Assembly (NCBI GenBank): GCA_950022655.1
Contig: OX465584.1
Coordinates: forward strand, 29,485,469-29,549,468
DNA from: Alentia gelatinosa
Taxonomy: Eukaryota; Annelida; Polychaeta; Phyllodocida; Polynoidae
Length of the DNA stretch: 64,000 nt
Reading direction: 5' to 3'
Made by a program: the position numbers and the translations under genes. Under the pieces are notes generated by a model. That model was given only the letters and a program-made list of their open reading frames with translations, was not told the origin of the DNA and did no database searches. This document shows positions 47,866 to 58,925 of the stretch, piece by piece; the stretch's first letter is position 1, and the number at the start of each line of letters is the position of its first letter.

Positions 47866-48006
47866 ATGGGTGAAGTATGGGACAGCAGCTGGCACAAAAA
47901 TAACGAATTTGTCTTGGAAAGTAAAAGAAATAAGTTATGTTCTCGCCATAAGACGTTCGTTATCAAGTTCCAGAAACCTATGCGAAGGGCGGGTAAAAAC
48001 CTATAG
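47866..48006 (+). CDS. 46-codon frame downstream of CCAAT/TATA motifs, unidentified
   Basis: The ATG lies in strong context (AGCCATGGG) and encodes 46 residues, starting MGEVWDSSWHKNNEFVLE, with a basic tail, to TAG at 48004. Charged, non-repetitive composition is unusual for AT-rich noise. GGGTAAAA near 47990 is a possible donor, so this could instead be a first coding exon. The predicted start site of transcription would leave an unusually short leader. No domain or signal peptide is visible. Confidence 0.22.
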   Translation: MGEVWDSSWHKNNEFVLESKRNKLCSRHKTFVIKFQKPMRRAGKNL

Positions 48007-48009
48007 GAG

Positions 48010-51000
48010 AACGTGTGTCTGAACTGACATGGACGCTAACATATTGCTGGTCATTATGGCGGCAGTCAATGCGCTGGACGCTCTTTATCGATGTCTATAG
48101 ATATGAATGGCAGACGACATTTTTCTTCCGCACTCCGCCCGGGCACCAGCCGCTCTACATTGATGTATCGGCGTCTGCCTCTACCATCCGGGTCCGCCCG
48201 AGTTTCCTGATCTTCATACTGGGTTTCTGTGTCTAAATCAACCTTCTTAGTAGGCGTACCGATGCGAGGAGGAGATGTTTAGGAACGTGAGCTTCGTCTC
48301 CTCTGGCTAAACGTTGATGAAACGGTCAACAAGTATCACCTGACAAGCACCGACCTTTGCCCTCTGGTGGCCGTGACCTTTGTCGTCGCGAAATCGGGAA
48401 TGTCGCAAAATGCTATACGGGGGAAGTCATTCAAACACCTGCGAACCGTGGCCGAAGGTCGGAAGTAGGTCCGTTTATCCTTCTTTACGACAGTGTCTTG
48501 TCAAACATTTTCCTATGAAAGAATGCCCTTATTCTGCGTTGAAGGATTCACCGGTCAATATTATATGAACTATTGGGTCCACTACTTGTCGGGTGTTCGT
48601 AACTTTAAGGATGTTACATTGTTGTATAGCTCGCATATTGTACACACATTAAAATCTATAAAACCTTAAAATCAATATGCTTGAGCTAATCAAGACTAAT
48701 CATGTCTCAGAATGCCCCAGCCATAAACGATGGGGAAAGATATATTGTCATTATACTGTATACTGCGATCTAGAAGATCTATAAAGCTGACTTGAATTGC
48801 AAGTTTTGGAAAACAGTTTCTTCACATTTAACTCTCTCTCTTTTTTTTCTTTTTTTTATTCAGTGGAAAAAGGGGGGTTACATAGATTCGCCAGCATATT
48901 AGGCGTGGCGTTCTTCCTTGTATGCTCCAAAATACAAACATGTGCAAAAGAACTTTTTGTCTACTGTTTCTTATGATTCTGAAAGTGATCTACATAATCC
49001 GGTGTTGAAAAACAACACAGTACTCTAGGTCATTTCACTCTAGGTCTTGTAATAGATATATACATTATATATCACCACTGAAAAAAATGTGGAAAAGTTT
49101 TTACTGTCTCAGGATTCTCAGAAACGATTCGTTATCGGCGACCAAATCACAACACCTGATGTTGGCTTCTGTGTGCAGTGAGCTCCTGAGTCTTTATACG
49201 GCGAATCGATGGTACACTGGAGGCTATAAATCAAGGCTTCACCACCCCCTCTCCCATCCCTTGATTGATTTGTGCATTGTGAGGGTGGCCTATTTGTTTT
49301 CAACATGTTCTACATTACAAAGTATAGCCCGGGGCGGGTATAGAGCGTCTATGAATCTGTCACTCGAGCCAATAAAACTCTGGAGAGCAGACGACTTTCA
49401 ATGAATTACGTACAGAAAAGGGAGGATGGAGTAGGGGTTGATGTGGTTAGTGCACCATACAGGTACTAATTTACAATGCGAGAATAAAACGCATTACTGT
49501 CATGCTATGACTTACATAATGGGTTATCCGTATATACTGTTGAACTTCTTCATAGATTCAAACCATTTACAAGCTTAAGTGCAGCCCCTTCCCAAGCGAA
49601 TATATATAGCTAATAGTCAGTGTATATCAGAACGGCCCTTTTATTTGTTTTATGTCTTGCTGAAAGCTAGGGTCACAAAATGGCGCTATGGCTGTCCACT
49701 TGTTTTGCAATGATCGGAATACGTTAGCATAAACCACATTAATGTCCATATTGTATACAAAATGCTGGCGTTCCGAATATCACAGATTCAGCCTCTAAAA
49801 TGAGACATGGAAACATTCTGTCGGAATATGTCTTTTATGTCCACGAACAGCTATAAAGGAAATCACGAATAGCCAATAACATCCTTGGTGAATGGCCCAG
49901 AATTTTATAGTTTCAAAAATAAGTTATGTATAATTTACTATAACAAACCAAGTCATAAATAAGTCACCATATCGCACCAGAGCAGAGTGACCTCTGAGTG
50001 ACAATCGAGAGTAGAATTATAGTACTGTCATATTCTAACTTTCAGGATATGGTTTTCCTTTATTTCTATAGCATACATATGAAAGCCATAATAGAAAATC
50101 AAACCATACAGAGTCGTGATAGTCAGCAGACCGGACCAACGGGTACACTAGCATGGCAGACTTAGATAATTAAATAGTTGGGGAACCCACCTGAGGTAAG
50201 CAACAACACTGATAGCCTGTATAACATGAGTTAACCAAGTAACAACAGATGATAAAAACAAATGAACCAATCGGCGATCATCTTAATTAACCGCTCTTTG
50301 TATATGATGTCATACTTGTGTACTTGTGTATTTATTTATATCTGTCTGTATATCGTGTATTGTGTGTATCGTCTTATGTACCTATGTGTCATTGTGTTGA
50401 TGATTAGGATGATGCTTCATTCTGCCCTAACGGTAAATTATCATCTCGTCTTGTTTCTTTTTATTTCTATTGCTATGTATATATCTGTATGACCTGCAAG
50501 GAATTAAAAGAGCGTAATTATTCACTTTGTAAAGTCACTATTCAATTAGTATTAGTTCTGTCACTTTGCTTTAAAAAATGTTCTATGTTGATTTCGTCGT
50601 AGGTTTACGAGAAATAGAATTCATTATTGTAGGCAAGCATGAGTGTACTTTCAGTGACGGCCATTGATTAATGATAATTTAATCTAGCCCGAAAACGTAT
50701 TCCAGCATCTGGTTCAGATAGTATTATATACCTGCTGAGATACTAAGCATGTTTTAACAATGTTTGCGTTTTTGTATTTGCTGATATTTGAGGAGTAACA
50801 CGATAATGGATACAATACCCTCTTTCTGAAAAAAAGTCGTCCTCCAGTTAAACTTAATACCTCCGGGAATTTGTGTCAGATTTTATCAAAAGGGAAAACG
50901 GGATCGTCATGAGAGGACGACATCATTTTACAAAGGGAGCCTTTGTAGTGACGAATGTAGAGGCCCTGTGCTTATTCATCTTCACACGCAACTTGACGTT

Positions 51001-51100
51001 AAAAAAAGTCCATACACTATGATACAGACATATGAAAGTGAAAACGTAGTTCGTCTGTAATATGAAGTTATTCGTGTACTGTGTTGTTGTAGTCTTCATG
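48010..51100. other. no gene supported
   Basis: AT-rich. Frames at 48015-48236, 48380-48568 and 49087-49404 lack splice or promoter support. A T-rich run lies at about 48830-48860. Confidence 0.4.
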
Positions 51101-51102
51101 TG

Positions 51103-51190
51103 CAGCAGAACCCCACCTAACGGACACCCCGCGTAAGCGGCACCTCGCGTAAGCGCGCACTTTTGCTTGGAACGGAAATTTTCCCTTTAT
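51103..51190 (+). mobile_element. pogo/Tigger-like transposon end (fragment)
   Basis: CAGCAGAACCCCACCTAACG, then GACACCCCGCGTAAGCGG and CACCTCGCGTAAGCG, has the form of pogo/Tigger (Tc1-mariner group) termini, in which CAG..AACC is followed by repeated variants of a CGxTAAxCGGACACC theme. The other terminus was not found in the window and no transposase frame is visible, so this is a solo end or truncated copy. Confidence 0.5.
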
Positions 51191-51660
51191 TAGATGCTTA
51201 ATTCAACTTTGGATGTGTTAAACAAGAGCATGTCACTTATTTCATTCTTAGAAAATCTTGTGTAATAACGCGGTGATTCTAATCGTTTTAAAAACGCACA
51301 AATGAACGTGCAAACATGATATATCACTTAGAACATAGTGTTATGATTACCTTTTAATTTGTGCTTTATAGAATATAATGGAAGAAATGGGATAGTAATA
51401 GAAAAATAAGAGCTCCAACATGATCGTAATACCTGATAAGTTTTAGTTTAGGTGTAATATCGCGGTAACCAAATGCAGATAACAACGTGGTGTGCCTAGG
51501 ACGAAGGGATATTTGGAGCCGAGCAGAGCAAAGGCCATTAAAAGGTCATAAAAGTTCCATGTTCACTTATGGTTTGCGTAAAACGCAGCATGATGTCACG
51601 GGAGAAGTCAGTATCATGAGGCTCTATTCAAATTAGAAACCACAAGGTCAAACTCAATAT

Positions 51661-51832
51661 GGGGCCATCCATAAAGTAAGTACGCACTGAGGGGGGGGGG
51701 GGGGGTAAACGATTTTGGACATTTTGCGTATGCTCCTTCTTTGTTCTATTGCGTACAAGATTGGGAGAGGGGGTGGGGGGGGGGGGGTCCAACATTTCAG
51801 AAATTCTGCGTACATACTTTATGGATGGCCCC
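51661..51832. mobile_element. 172-bp MITE, GGGGCCATCC ends, TAT target duplication
   Basis: GGGGCCATCCATAAAGTAAG and GTACATACTTTATGGATGGCCCC form the terminal inverted repeats. TAT flanks both ends (51658-51660 and 51833-51835). The interior contains two long G runs. A 170-bp relative lies at 59247-59416. Confidence 0.9.
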
Positions 51833-51839
51833 TATAAAG

Positions 51840-54320
51840 ATCTGTGTGGACAATTTGGATTATTGATATACACCACAGCGTCAAACTCATACACTACACT
51901 AACTGTAGAGAACTGTGGCCACCACTTTTCCTCCATCAGGAGCTAGCTGGATGTCAGCCTATCATTGTAGGCATGTCTTGCTCACGGACGACCTGAGGTA
52001 AACATGCTAGTGTGAGTGCAACAAGGCGATGTCAACAAGCAAAAAGCCTGATCGTAACTTGAAGTCTGTAAGTGCATACACGTTTTCTATAACATCCTAC
52101 TGGGCGTTTTTACATGTTGTCAGAAACAGTTCTAATTGATTTAATACACTGTGATTCTATTGTTGGATTACAATTTCTACAGTGTTATGCGTTCCCCAGA
52201 TTAAAATCGTCTAGGCTTGTTTAAGATAGACGTGCGCAGTACTGCCGTATCATCTTTATGTGCTAATGGAATATTCATATATTCATTTAGAATTGTTCGA
52301 GTGGAAAAGTCAATTCAATCAAAAACAATGTTGGAATTAGTAGCAAAGGCCATTCAAACCGAAAAAGTTCCATATTTCCTGACAATTTCTAGATGCTCTC
52401 TATAGTAAAACGGGAGTCGTATCGTTTAATCCTTCTGAATCGGAAACTCTGGTCTGATGAAGCCTTGCCCTTTCATAGGATGCAGTGACCTTATCCCAGG
52501 GAAAACCAAGCTGTCACTTGATCATCCATACTTGCTACTAGGACAAGTTAAATGCCGGAATCTGGTCTTACTGGAGGGATGGTTACACAGCAGAAAAAAT
52601 ACCTCCTAATTTATTGTATTTCTGCTTTTCTGATTTCACCCCTTCACTTTTTGTTGTTCAGATGGCCGAAACCAGAATCGAAAAGCAAACTTAAGTTGAA
52701 CATGACCTAATTTTGAGAAAAACTTGAATATCATCAATTACTTGACATAACGTGATATGATGTGATCCTCTCACATCGTATGTAGATAATACCACGCGAT
52801 AATTTAGCAGAGAAATACCCAAATTATTGAAGCTAATTATAAGACGATTATTTGTATGGGAAGATAGAAGCCATTTGTCCTCTATTGTCTCACGTTTCTG
52901 AACTTTCCTGATGAGAGCATATTCCATCTGTTCCCTAATTACCTTCGAATACAATTTTTTTCTTCTAATCATACATGCATTGTCCGCGACATGAAAACGT
53001 GCCAGAGAGAAAATAATCACTTGTTTATGGTGGTTAGGTTACACACAATTGAGCTGCCCAAACGGCATACCCAGCTGTGGGCATTTCTATCACAGAATCC
53101 TAACATACTTAGTCCACATATCACTTGACCTCATAACAACCTCTACTGACCCTGACTAACCTTGGAGGACAAAAGCCATCTTTATGTAGAGGTAAATTCA
53201 CCTTTCGAACTCCCGATCCCTAGTATTTACTCTATAAGAGCAGAAAGACAGCAATAGCCGAATCCCAACCCTCAATGTATTGTAAATCGTATTCTACTTT
53301 AATGACCGTTGTTATTCATAAAAAGGCAATGAAGCATGAGGGGTACGAAGGGAGATATTCAGTTTTCGCTTGATATTTAGATAACATTTACAAAACTAAT
53401 CCAGATGTAATAGGATTTCAACGCCAAACTATTTTTCTAGATCATTTATAACAATACGTCCTCGACACTGTCATATACATGTCAGTGCTTTGCCCACTGA
53501 TTTTAAGCATACTGGAAAGCTTCGACACTTACCCCCAGGATTTCTGCTGTTAGAGGAAAGCATAACTTAAATCTGAGTGGAGAATATCAACAACGATTGT
53601 CTTTGAGGCTAGACCTTGCATAAATGATGCACCACAGGGGTCTATTCCCAAAGAGGCAGTGCTGCATCGCATTGGAAGGAGCAGAACCGAATCCTCCTCC
53701 TTTGGGTCAACTGCAGGTGACCAGAGCATATGTAGAATGCCAAACACCTGATCCAGATGGCAATGTCAGTATAAGAAAACCCCACCGGAATACAAGTTGA
53801 CTTACCCAGACAATGCTGGGTAGGCTGTTCACCGAGTAGTCCATTATTCGCCATAGGGGTGGAGGTATCTGTATTTGTGGTCGGGGTGGCATGCTGTGGG
53901 GAGGCTGGGGCATTGGGAAGTTCAGGTAAGTAAAGTTTACTGCCTACATAGTTCCCGGTGCTTCAGATAAAATGCGGTGAACCTGTCTGGCCCTGGCGAC
54001 TAAGCCCTGGGATGTATAAACATTAATTCCCAACTGCGCTGCCAGACCGGGACACATTTCCCGTGACCCCTTCACGGCAAACAAACACAGACCCCTGATG
54101 ACCCGTAGAGTAGAGACTGCACATGTTCCACATCATTTTGCATTGTCATTTCCAACAAAAACTGATTAGCAATACAATTTTCTTCATGCAATATCATACG
54201 CAAGGTGAACCGTGTACATCATCTCTCTTCGTCGTTTACGCTTCAACGGATATCGATATATATTATAGTGTTGTTGGTTTTCTTCATTCCCAGAACAAAT
54301 CCCCAGATCTCATATTCATA
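51840..54320. other. no gene supported
   Basis: AT-rich. A 109-codon minus-strand frame at 52691-53020 is charged near its start (RRKKLYSKVIREQMEY) but has no other support. Confidence 0.4.
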
Positions 54321-54323
54321 GAT

Positions 54324-54400
54324 TCAGGGCACGGTGGTCTAATGTTTAAGTTGAGGATTTTGAATGTGGGCGTCCCAATCAACGAGCAGAGCCCTTTTCT
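54324..54400 (+). mobile_element. possible tRNA-derived SINE head (eroded)
   Basis: GGGCACGGTGGTCTAATG, TTTAAG and GAATGTGGGCGTCCCAATC follow the layout of tRNA-derived SINE promoters (A box near GGTGGTCTAATG, degraded B-box region near GTCCCAATCAACG). The acceptor stem does not pair and no tail was found, so it is at best an old, partial copy. Confidence 0.3.
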
Positions 54401-54635
54401 GAATTTTCCTGTCAAACTTCTAAAACCCACTGCCAGCATCTTAACCTTGATCTCTTGGAGGCATTTATAACCCTCAATGTTGACACAGTGCGGATTTCTT
54501 TCAGCAGGGAGTTGTGGGATATACATAAACACAAAATAAGCTTTCGTATAACCCCTCGATACAAAATTTTAAATTCCCTGAACCCAGAAAATGTCATATG
54601 TACATGAAGCGTAAATCCATTACTCATTCAAATAG

Positions 54636-55010
54636 GTGAACCTTAGTGACGTTTGCATAGATCTATACTATTCTGCCTCGGATACTTTAGCCCACGCCAT
54701 TGACAATCCTCTAAGATTGGGGAGGGAATGCTTCCTAAAGGTGCAGAAGAACATCTATACATTTTTGCGGAAACATGCAATATTGTTCAGTACTCCATCT
54801 GAATATCATATACCACTTGCACGGCATCCCCTAACTCCAGACTAGGTAGACGGAACACATATGTTTCTACACCGCCATCCCCAACACTTTACCTCCTCTA
54901 TTTGGACACCTCAAAAACATTCTGGGAAAAAAGAACTGGGAATCCGCCCCCGTAGCCTCTCTCCAAGCACATATGGCTCACCCCGTGTTGTTGGAAGGTG
55001 ACCAAACCTC
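54636..55010 (+). pseudogene. coding-like frame with one internal stop, unidentified
   Basis: A + frame runs about 124 codons with a single TAG at 54843. It contains balanced, non-repetitive stretches such as SASDTLAHAIDNPLRLG and KVQKNIYTFLRKHAI before the stop and QKHSGKKELGIRPRSLSPS after it. The same frame is also open for 116 codons at 54123-54470, but several stops separate the two. A decayed transposon coding region is one explanation; chance is another. No motif was recognised. Confidence 0.15.
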
Positions 55011-55530
55011 GGGTGGGTGAGTTGGTGAGTTGGTTTTGTTTCTGCCATAGGGTTACATGTTGTAAACAGGAATGGTGTTCTGTGACTGCGTTTGGCAGAA
55101 GTCATGATGTCAAGCCAAGGCTGAAGGTCTGGATAGTAGGCCAGATGCTTGTTTTCCCAACTTGCAGGCCATTTAGAATAAAAACCAACAACCTGGAATC
55201 TATATAGTTAGGTGTTGATGCTCTACGCCATGAACACATAAACTGAATATGCCACGCCAAGATCTGAGCCTTGAGGTGCGGATGGCATAAAAAGAATATA
55301 GTTTGGGAAAATATGAAAAATGTGTTTCGTAGGTTATAAAGATTTCTTTTTCAAAGACAGCCGTAATGAAACAGTTACATCTGCATATATGTATGTTTTG
55401 CTCTTAGTCCGAAGAATTTGAAGATGTAGGAGAAAAGTCAAAATCAACTTGTATATGTATCGTTGATTAAGAGTTTATACATTCAAATCATTAAATGCAA
55501 ATGTATTTATATATGCGTGTGTGTATATTG

Positions 55531-55535
<5 letters not shown>

Positions 55536-55584
<49 letters not shown>
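55536..55584. repeat. (TA)n microsatellite
   Basis: Pure alternating TA for nearly 50 bases, preceded by GTGTGTATAT words. Confidence 0.97.
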
Positions 55585-55585
<1 letters not shown>

Positions 55586-55599
55586 TTTAGAATTTAGTT

Positions 55600-56540
55600 A
55601 GATGGACATCCATATATGTACACATAAACACTGGAGCTTATCAGTGGGAGTAAGAACTTTGCCCATGGATTTTAGCATACACTACTTGCCGTCGCTTTGG
55701 GTAGCCTGCATGGCCAGAAAAGGTGACAGGGCATAGAGGCTGCAGTGTTGGTCATGAGCGGCTGGGACCGTGGCCTCGCCATCTTGTTTCGGTATGCGAT
55801 GGAGGCTTCGTTTAAGTCAGTAGATTGTATTGGCTTTTATTTTTAAAACAGACGACCCTCGCCGCCAACGATCTACCAGTCGATGCCCTTATGCCAGTGC
55901 CCTCTATATATCTGCCGACAAACAATCAATTAATGGATTGCAGTGAGGTCTGCAAGAATATTGGGAAGCTGGAGGGGAGTGTTTACATAGCTACTGTCTA
56001 ATAATGTTGATGTTCTCTTTTCTTTTTTTGTGGGATTTCTTTATTGAGCGAATCAGAGGATACTGAATATGAGATTGGTTGAATCTAGGTTAAAGCTTAA
56101 ACAAACATCAATTGTAAGGCAATTGGTTGTCTTGGCTATGATAGTCCCTCTAAAACCCTGAAAAGTAGTTCTACCTCATCATTATTGAATACTAGTCACA
56201 ACCGCTATATATTTTAGCTGATGTATCTCAGGCTTCGTTAGTAAGTATCGCCAGCAAGAGTGATCGTCAAGATTGGCATATCCAGCCTTTAAAGCTTATA
56301 TAAAGCAATTAATCTCTATTAATTAATTCAAAAGAATAGGCCCCGCCCTCCACATGGCTGAGCATGTGCAGAACGGGACAACCTAGGGCATTTATTCACT
56401 GGGAGTAGCATGGGGCGCTGTCAGGCCTTGTGTACATGTACCCTGGACAACTTTGAGGCAATGGTCGTCTATAGGAGCTCTGCTCCAATGCTAAAGCATG
56501 GGAGTAGTGTTAGGGCATCGTTACCTGCGCCGACTGTCAG
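55600..56540. other. no exon seen; upstream region of the 56.6-kb gene start
   Basis: Mixed composition. The last 200 bases before the TATA box are G-rich and contain no obvious repeat, consistent with a proximal promoter but without specific motifs that I can defend. Confidence 0.35.
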
Positions 56541-56548
56541 ACTGGAGC

Positions 56549-56586
56549 TATAAAACTGACAGCTAGAGGGCTGAGGGCAGTCAGTC
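56549..56586 (+). promoter_or_regulatory. core promoter: TATA box and initiator
   Basis: TATAAAA at 56549-56555 is followed by TCAGTC at 56581-56586, which matches the TCAKTY initiator consensus with the start A at 56583. The distance of 34 bases from the first T of the TATA box to the start site is right for RNA polymerase II. The first downstream ATG, at 56631, opens the coding frame described next, so motif spacing and gene start agree. Confidence 0.6.
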
Positions 56587-56630
56587 AGATCTGACACTCA
56601 GCAGTGTACACACAGCCGTGATTACCAACC

Positions 56631-57490
56631 ATGACAAGCACTAAAGGCAGTACAATGTCCACAACAAGAAAATATGGTAACTAAAACAATATATGCTTAA
56701 TATCTATGTATATCTGTGTACCTGTATCTGTGGATCTATATTTACTCAGGTTAATCTCACTGTATTTTGCACATTTTGTAATGAATATGCAAGGCCAGGT
56801 GAGAGAAAGTTAGCAGGGCAGTGAGCCATGACATGGGGGTCAAGGCTGGACTGGTCCTGTAAAGGTTATTTGTAAACATGATATTTGTTGGAGGGAGGGA
56901 AGGTATCTATATAACTCTGTGTATCATGTATCTCTCTATATATCTGTATGTGTATCTGTATGGAAAACTATTCATAATACTGCATGTAATAACTGCACTT
57001 TTTGGGGATTCATGTAATATAAGTTCTACCCTCCATACTTCACCTGTAGCTCCCACCCTGTGCACTGACCACCATGACTCTGCGTATGGGTCCTATATAC
57101 CCCCACACAGCGCAGACTGCGACATGGGGACGGGGTGAGTGGTCAGTGGCAGGTGCTTCACACACTAGCCGCCCTCTCACACAGTGAGAGGGCGGCGTTA
57201 TATTTTTTGAAATTATCATTAAGATTAGTTCCCGTATTTCAGCTTTAACTAATATGTGTTCTAGGGCGCTGTCCCGTTTCATTTCCCCGACAACAAAAAC
57301 TTCCATTTTCATAAGCAAAAACAGAAAAAGAATCGACATAAAATCTTGAAATAACCTCACGAACCTGCACACTATTCCCGAGGCACAATAGACTATAACC
57401 TGTGTATTGCAGATGAGCTCTGACACTCTGAGCAGTCTTCACTCGTATAGGTGGTCAGTGACCCCTTTCCACCCGCCACCCGACTCATAG
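56631..57490 (+). CDS. candidate spliced gene, exons 56631-56676, 57050-57134, 57418-57490
   Basis: Exon 1 starts with ATG in ACCAACCATGA context and encodes MTSTKGSTMSTTRKY plus one base; GTAACT follows. Exon 2 follows a pyrimidine-rich acceptor (CTTCACCTGTAG), completes the codon in phase, and encodes a His/Asp/Tyr-rich segment (PTLCTDHHDSAYGSYIPPHS) to a consensus donor, GTGAGT. At 57411 there is a good acceptor (GTATTGCAG), but entering there gives an immediate stop. A second AG five bases later (57416-57417) keeps frame and adds SDTLSSLHSYRWSVTPFHPP to TAG at 57488, for about 67 residues. Exons 1 and 2 are better supported than exon 3, and later exons could lie elsewhere. No family was recognised. 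The predicted protein has no signal peptide or membrane segment. Confidence 0.42.
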
Positions 57491-57499
57491 CCCAAGATC

Positions 57500-58500
57500 T
57501 TTGTTGAAACCAACGCAGCAACTACAGGGGGCTTCTATACAGCTCATTGTCAGGCTTCAGGGACTACCGGTGTAAATTATCGTATGGTGGGGTGAAACTG
57601 CTAATTTTCGATTACTAGTATAACAAGTATCATTTGTGAATATCGCAATGCGTGTAAATTACATGTATATTTGTTTGTCATAATTCTATATACGATGAAA
57701 CGACATTGGATGGAATAGAGGAAAAGTAGGATTCAGCTCGATTCAGTTAACACTTGGGTATACGAGACTATGCATTCTTTTATTCAATGTTACTGTGTCT
57801 GCTATATTCTAATGATATTTGAAACAATGGCGAAAGGATTAATGAAAAACTGTACAGTCAAACAGGATTCCACACTCTTGGGATTTTGAAGGGATTGGAG
57901 AAGATAACGGCAAATGGATAAGTCCGAGGGGAAAAGGTCCTTTGGGCAAATGCTGCTCGTGGAAATATCCTGTCAACGTCGCACGGCATAGACTGATACA
58001 GATAAATATCCCACGTATGTCTTTCAATATTCCTTTCTTGCCCTGTTTGTTTTGTGATCATACGCTATTTATGTTACGTTATAGGACCTGTAGACCACAG
58101 GCCACAACATACATGACTACTAAACTCCCGAAATTCTTTTACCCTGAGTGGTCGACAAGAGGATAAGGATGGTAAGCCGCATACTTATAACGAATGAAGG
58201 TGGGCTGCGATGTTTTTTCCCTTTTGACCATGTCGGGCCTATCATTTTTAGATTTAGTAGAGTTCGTTGTCCAGCCTATGGACTTACAAGCTGTTCGGCA
58301 TCTACTTAATTACAGAATAGATAGTGTCTTAAGACTAGGATTTCATTTCTTTGATTGTAAATATTTAGAGACAATGTTACCTTCTTTTGTTCTCATAGGA
58401 ACTGTCATACACTTATCTAGTTTCTTATGTATACACTCGTACAATATATCCCAAATGGTAGGCCGACACCGGCAGTATTTCGTACTATGTAACAGTTAAA
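57500..58500. other. no gene supported
   Basis: Possible downstream intron of the preceding gene. AT-rich, with a 101-codon + frame at 58194-58499 that is Leu/Phe-rich and lacks splice support. An acceptor-like TTCAG at about 57560 is followed by an 18-codon frame compatible with exon 2 phase, an alternative third exon that I cannot confirm. Confidence 0.35.
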
Positions 58501-58501
58501 G

Positions 58502-58713
58502 GGGTATCCCACTATCACGATTTGAGCCTCCGACACAATACGGTAGCCTTACGACAAGCGCTCCGATGAAAAAATGAAATTTTTATCGGAAGGAACGGGT
58601 CTATCGTGAAAGCTAGACTCGTTTCTTCCGATAAAAATTTCATTTTTTTCATCGGAATGCTTGTCGTAAGGCTATCGTAGTGTGTCGGAGGCGCAAATCG
58701 TGATAGTGGGAGC
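58502..58713. mobile_element. near-perfect foldback element, ~92-bp arms, ~24-bp loop
   Basis: The left arm (58503-58596) includes CCCACTATCACGATTTG, CCTCCGACACA, TAGCCTTACGACAAGC and AATGAAATTTTTATCGGA. The right arm (58621-58712) mirrors each block in reverse order with only a few mismatches. Almost the whole element is stem, so a transcript would form a long double-stranded hairpin. A degraded relative of the terminus occurs at about 17215-17252. No protein is encoded. Confidence 0.92.
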
Positions 58714-58925
58714 CCGCTTTTAGGCCTGGCACCCACCAACGCCGGTACACACCGATAGACCTCCCGATACACATTAATACAAATGACCAAATCGTAGCCT
58801 ATCGTGTCTTTATGTGTGTCTTTTTTATACCTCGTTCAGACCTTTGTTCTGCTGTATTTGTAGTTTAACCAACAAGCCTTCATTCATATTCTCAAACAAC
58901 ACATCGCTATACGCCATGAACGGTA

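Noticed and set aside
54123..54470. 116-codon open + frame as a gene
   Set aside because: Hydrophobic AT-driven composition, overlapped by an equally plausible minus frame and by a possible SINE fragment; no start or splice signals.
57073..57425. Alternative frame through exons 2 and 3 of the 56.6-kb gene ending in RDEL, like an ER retention signal
   Set aside because: It has no ATG in exon 1 and would need translation to start inside exon 2; four residues can match by chance.
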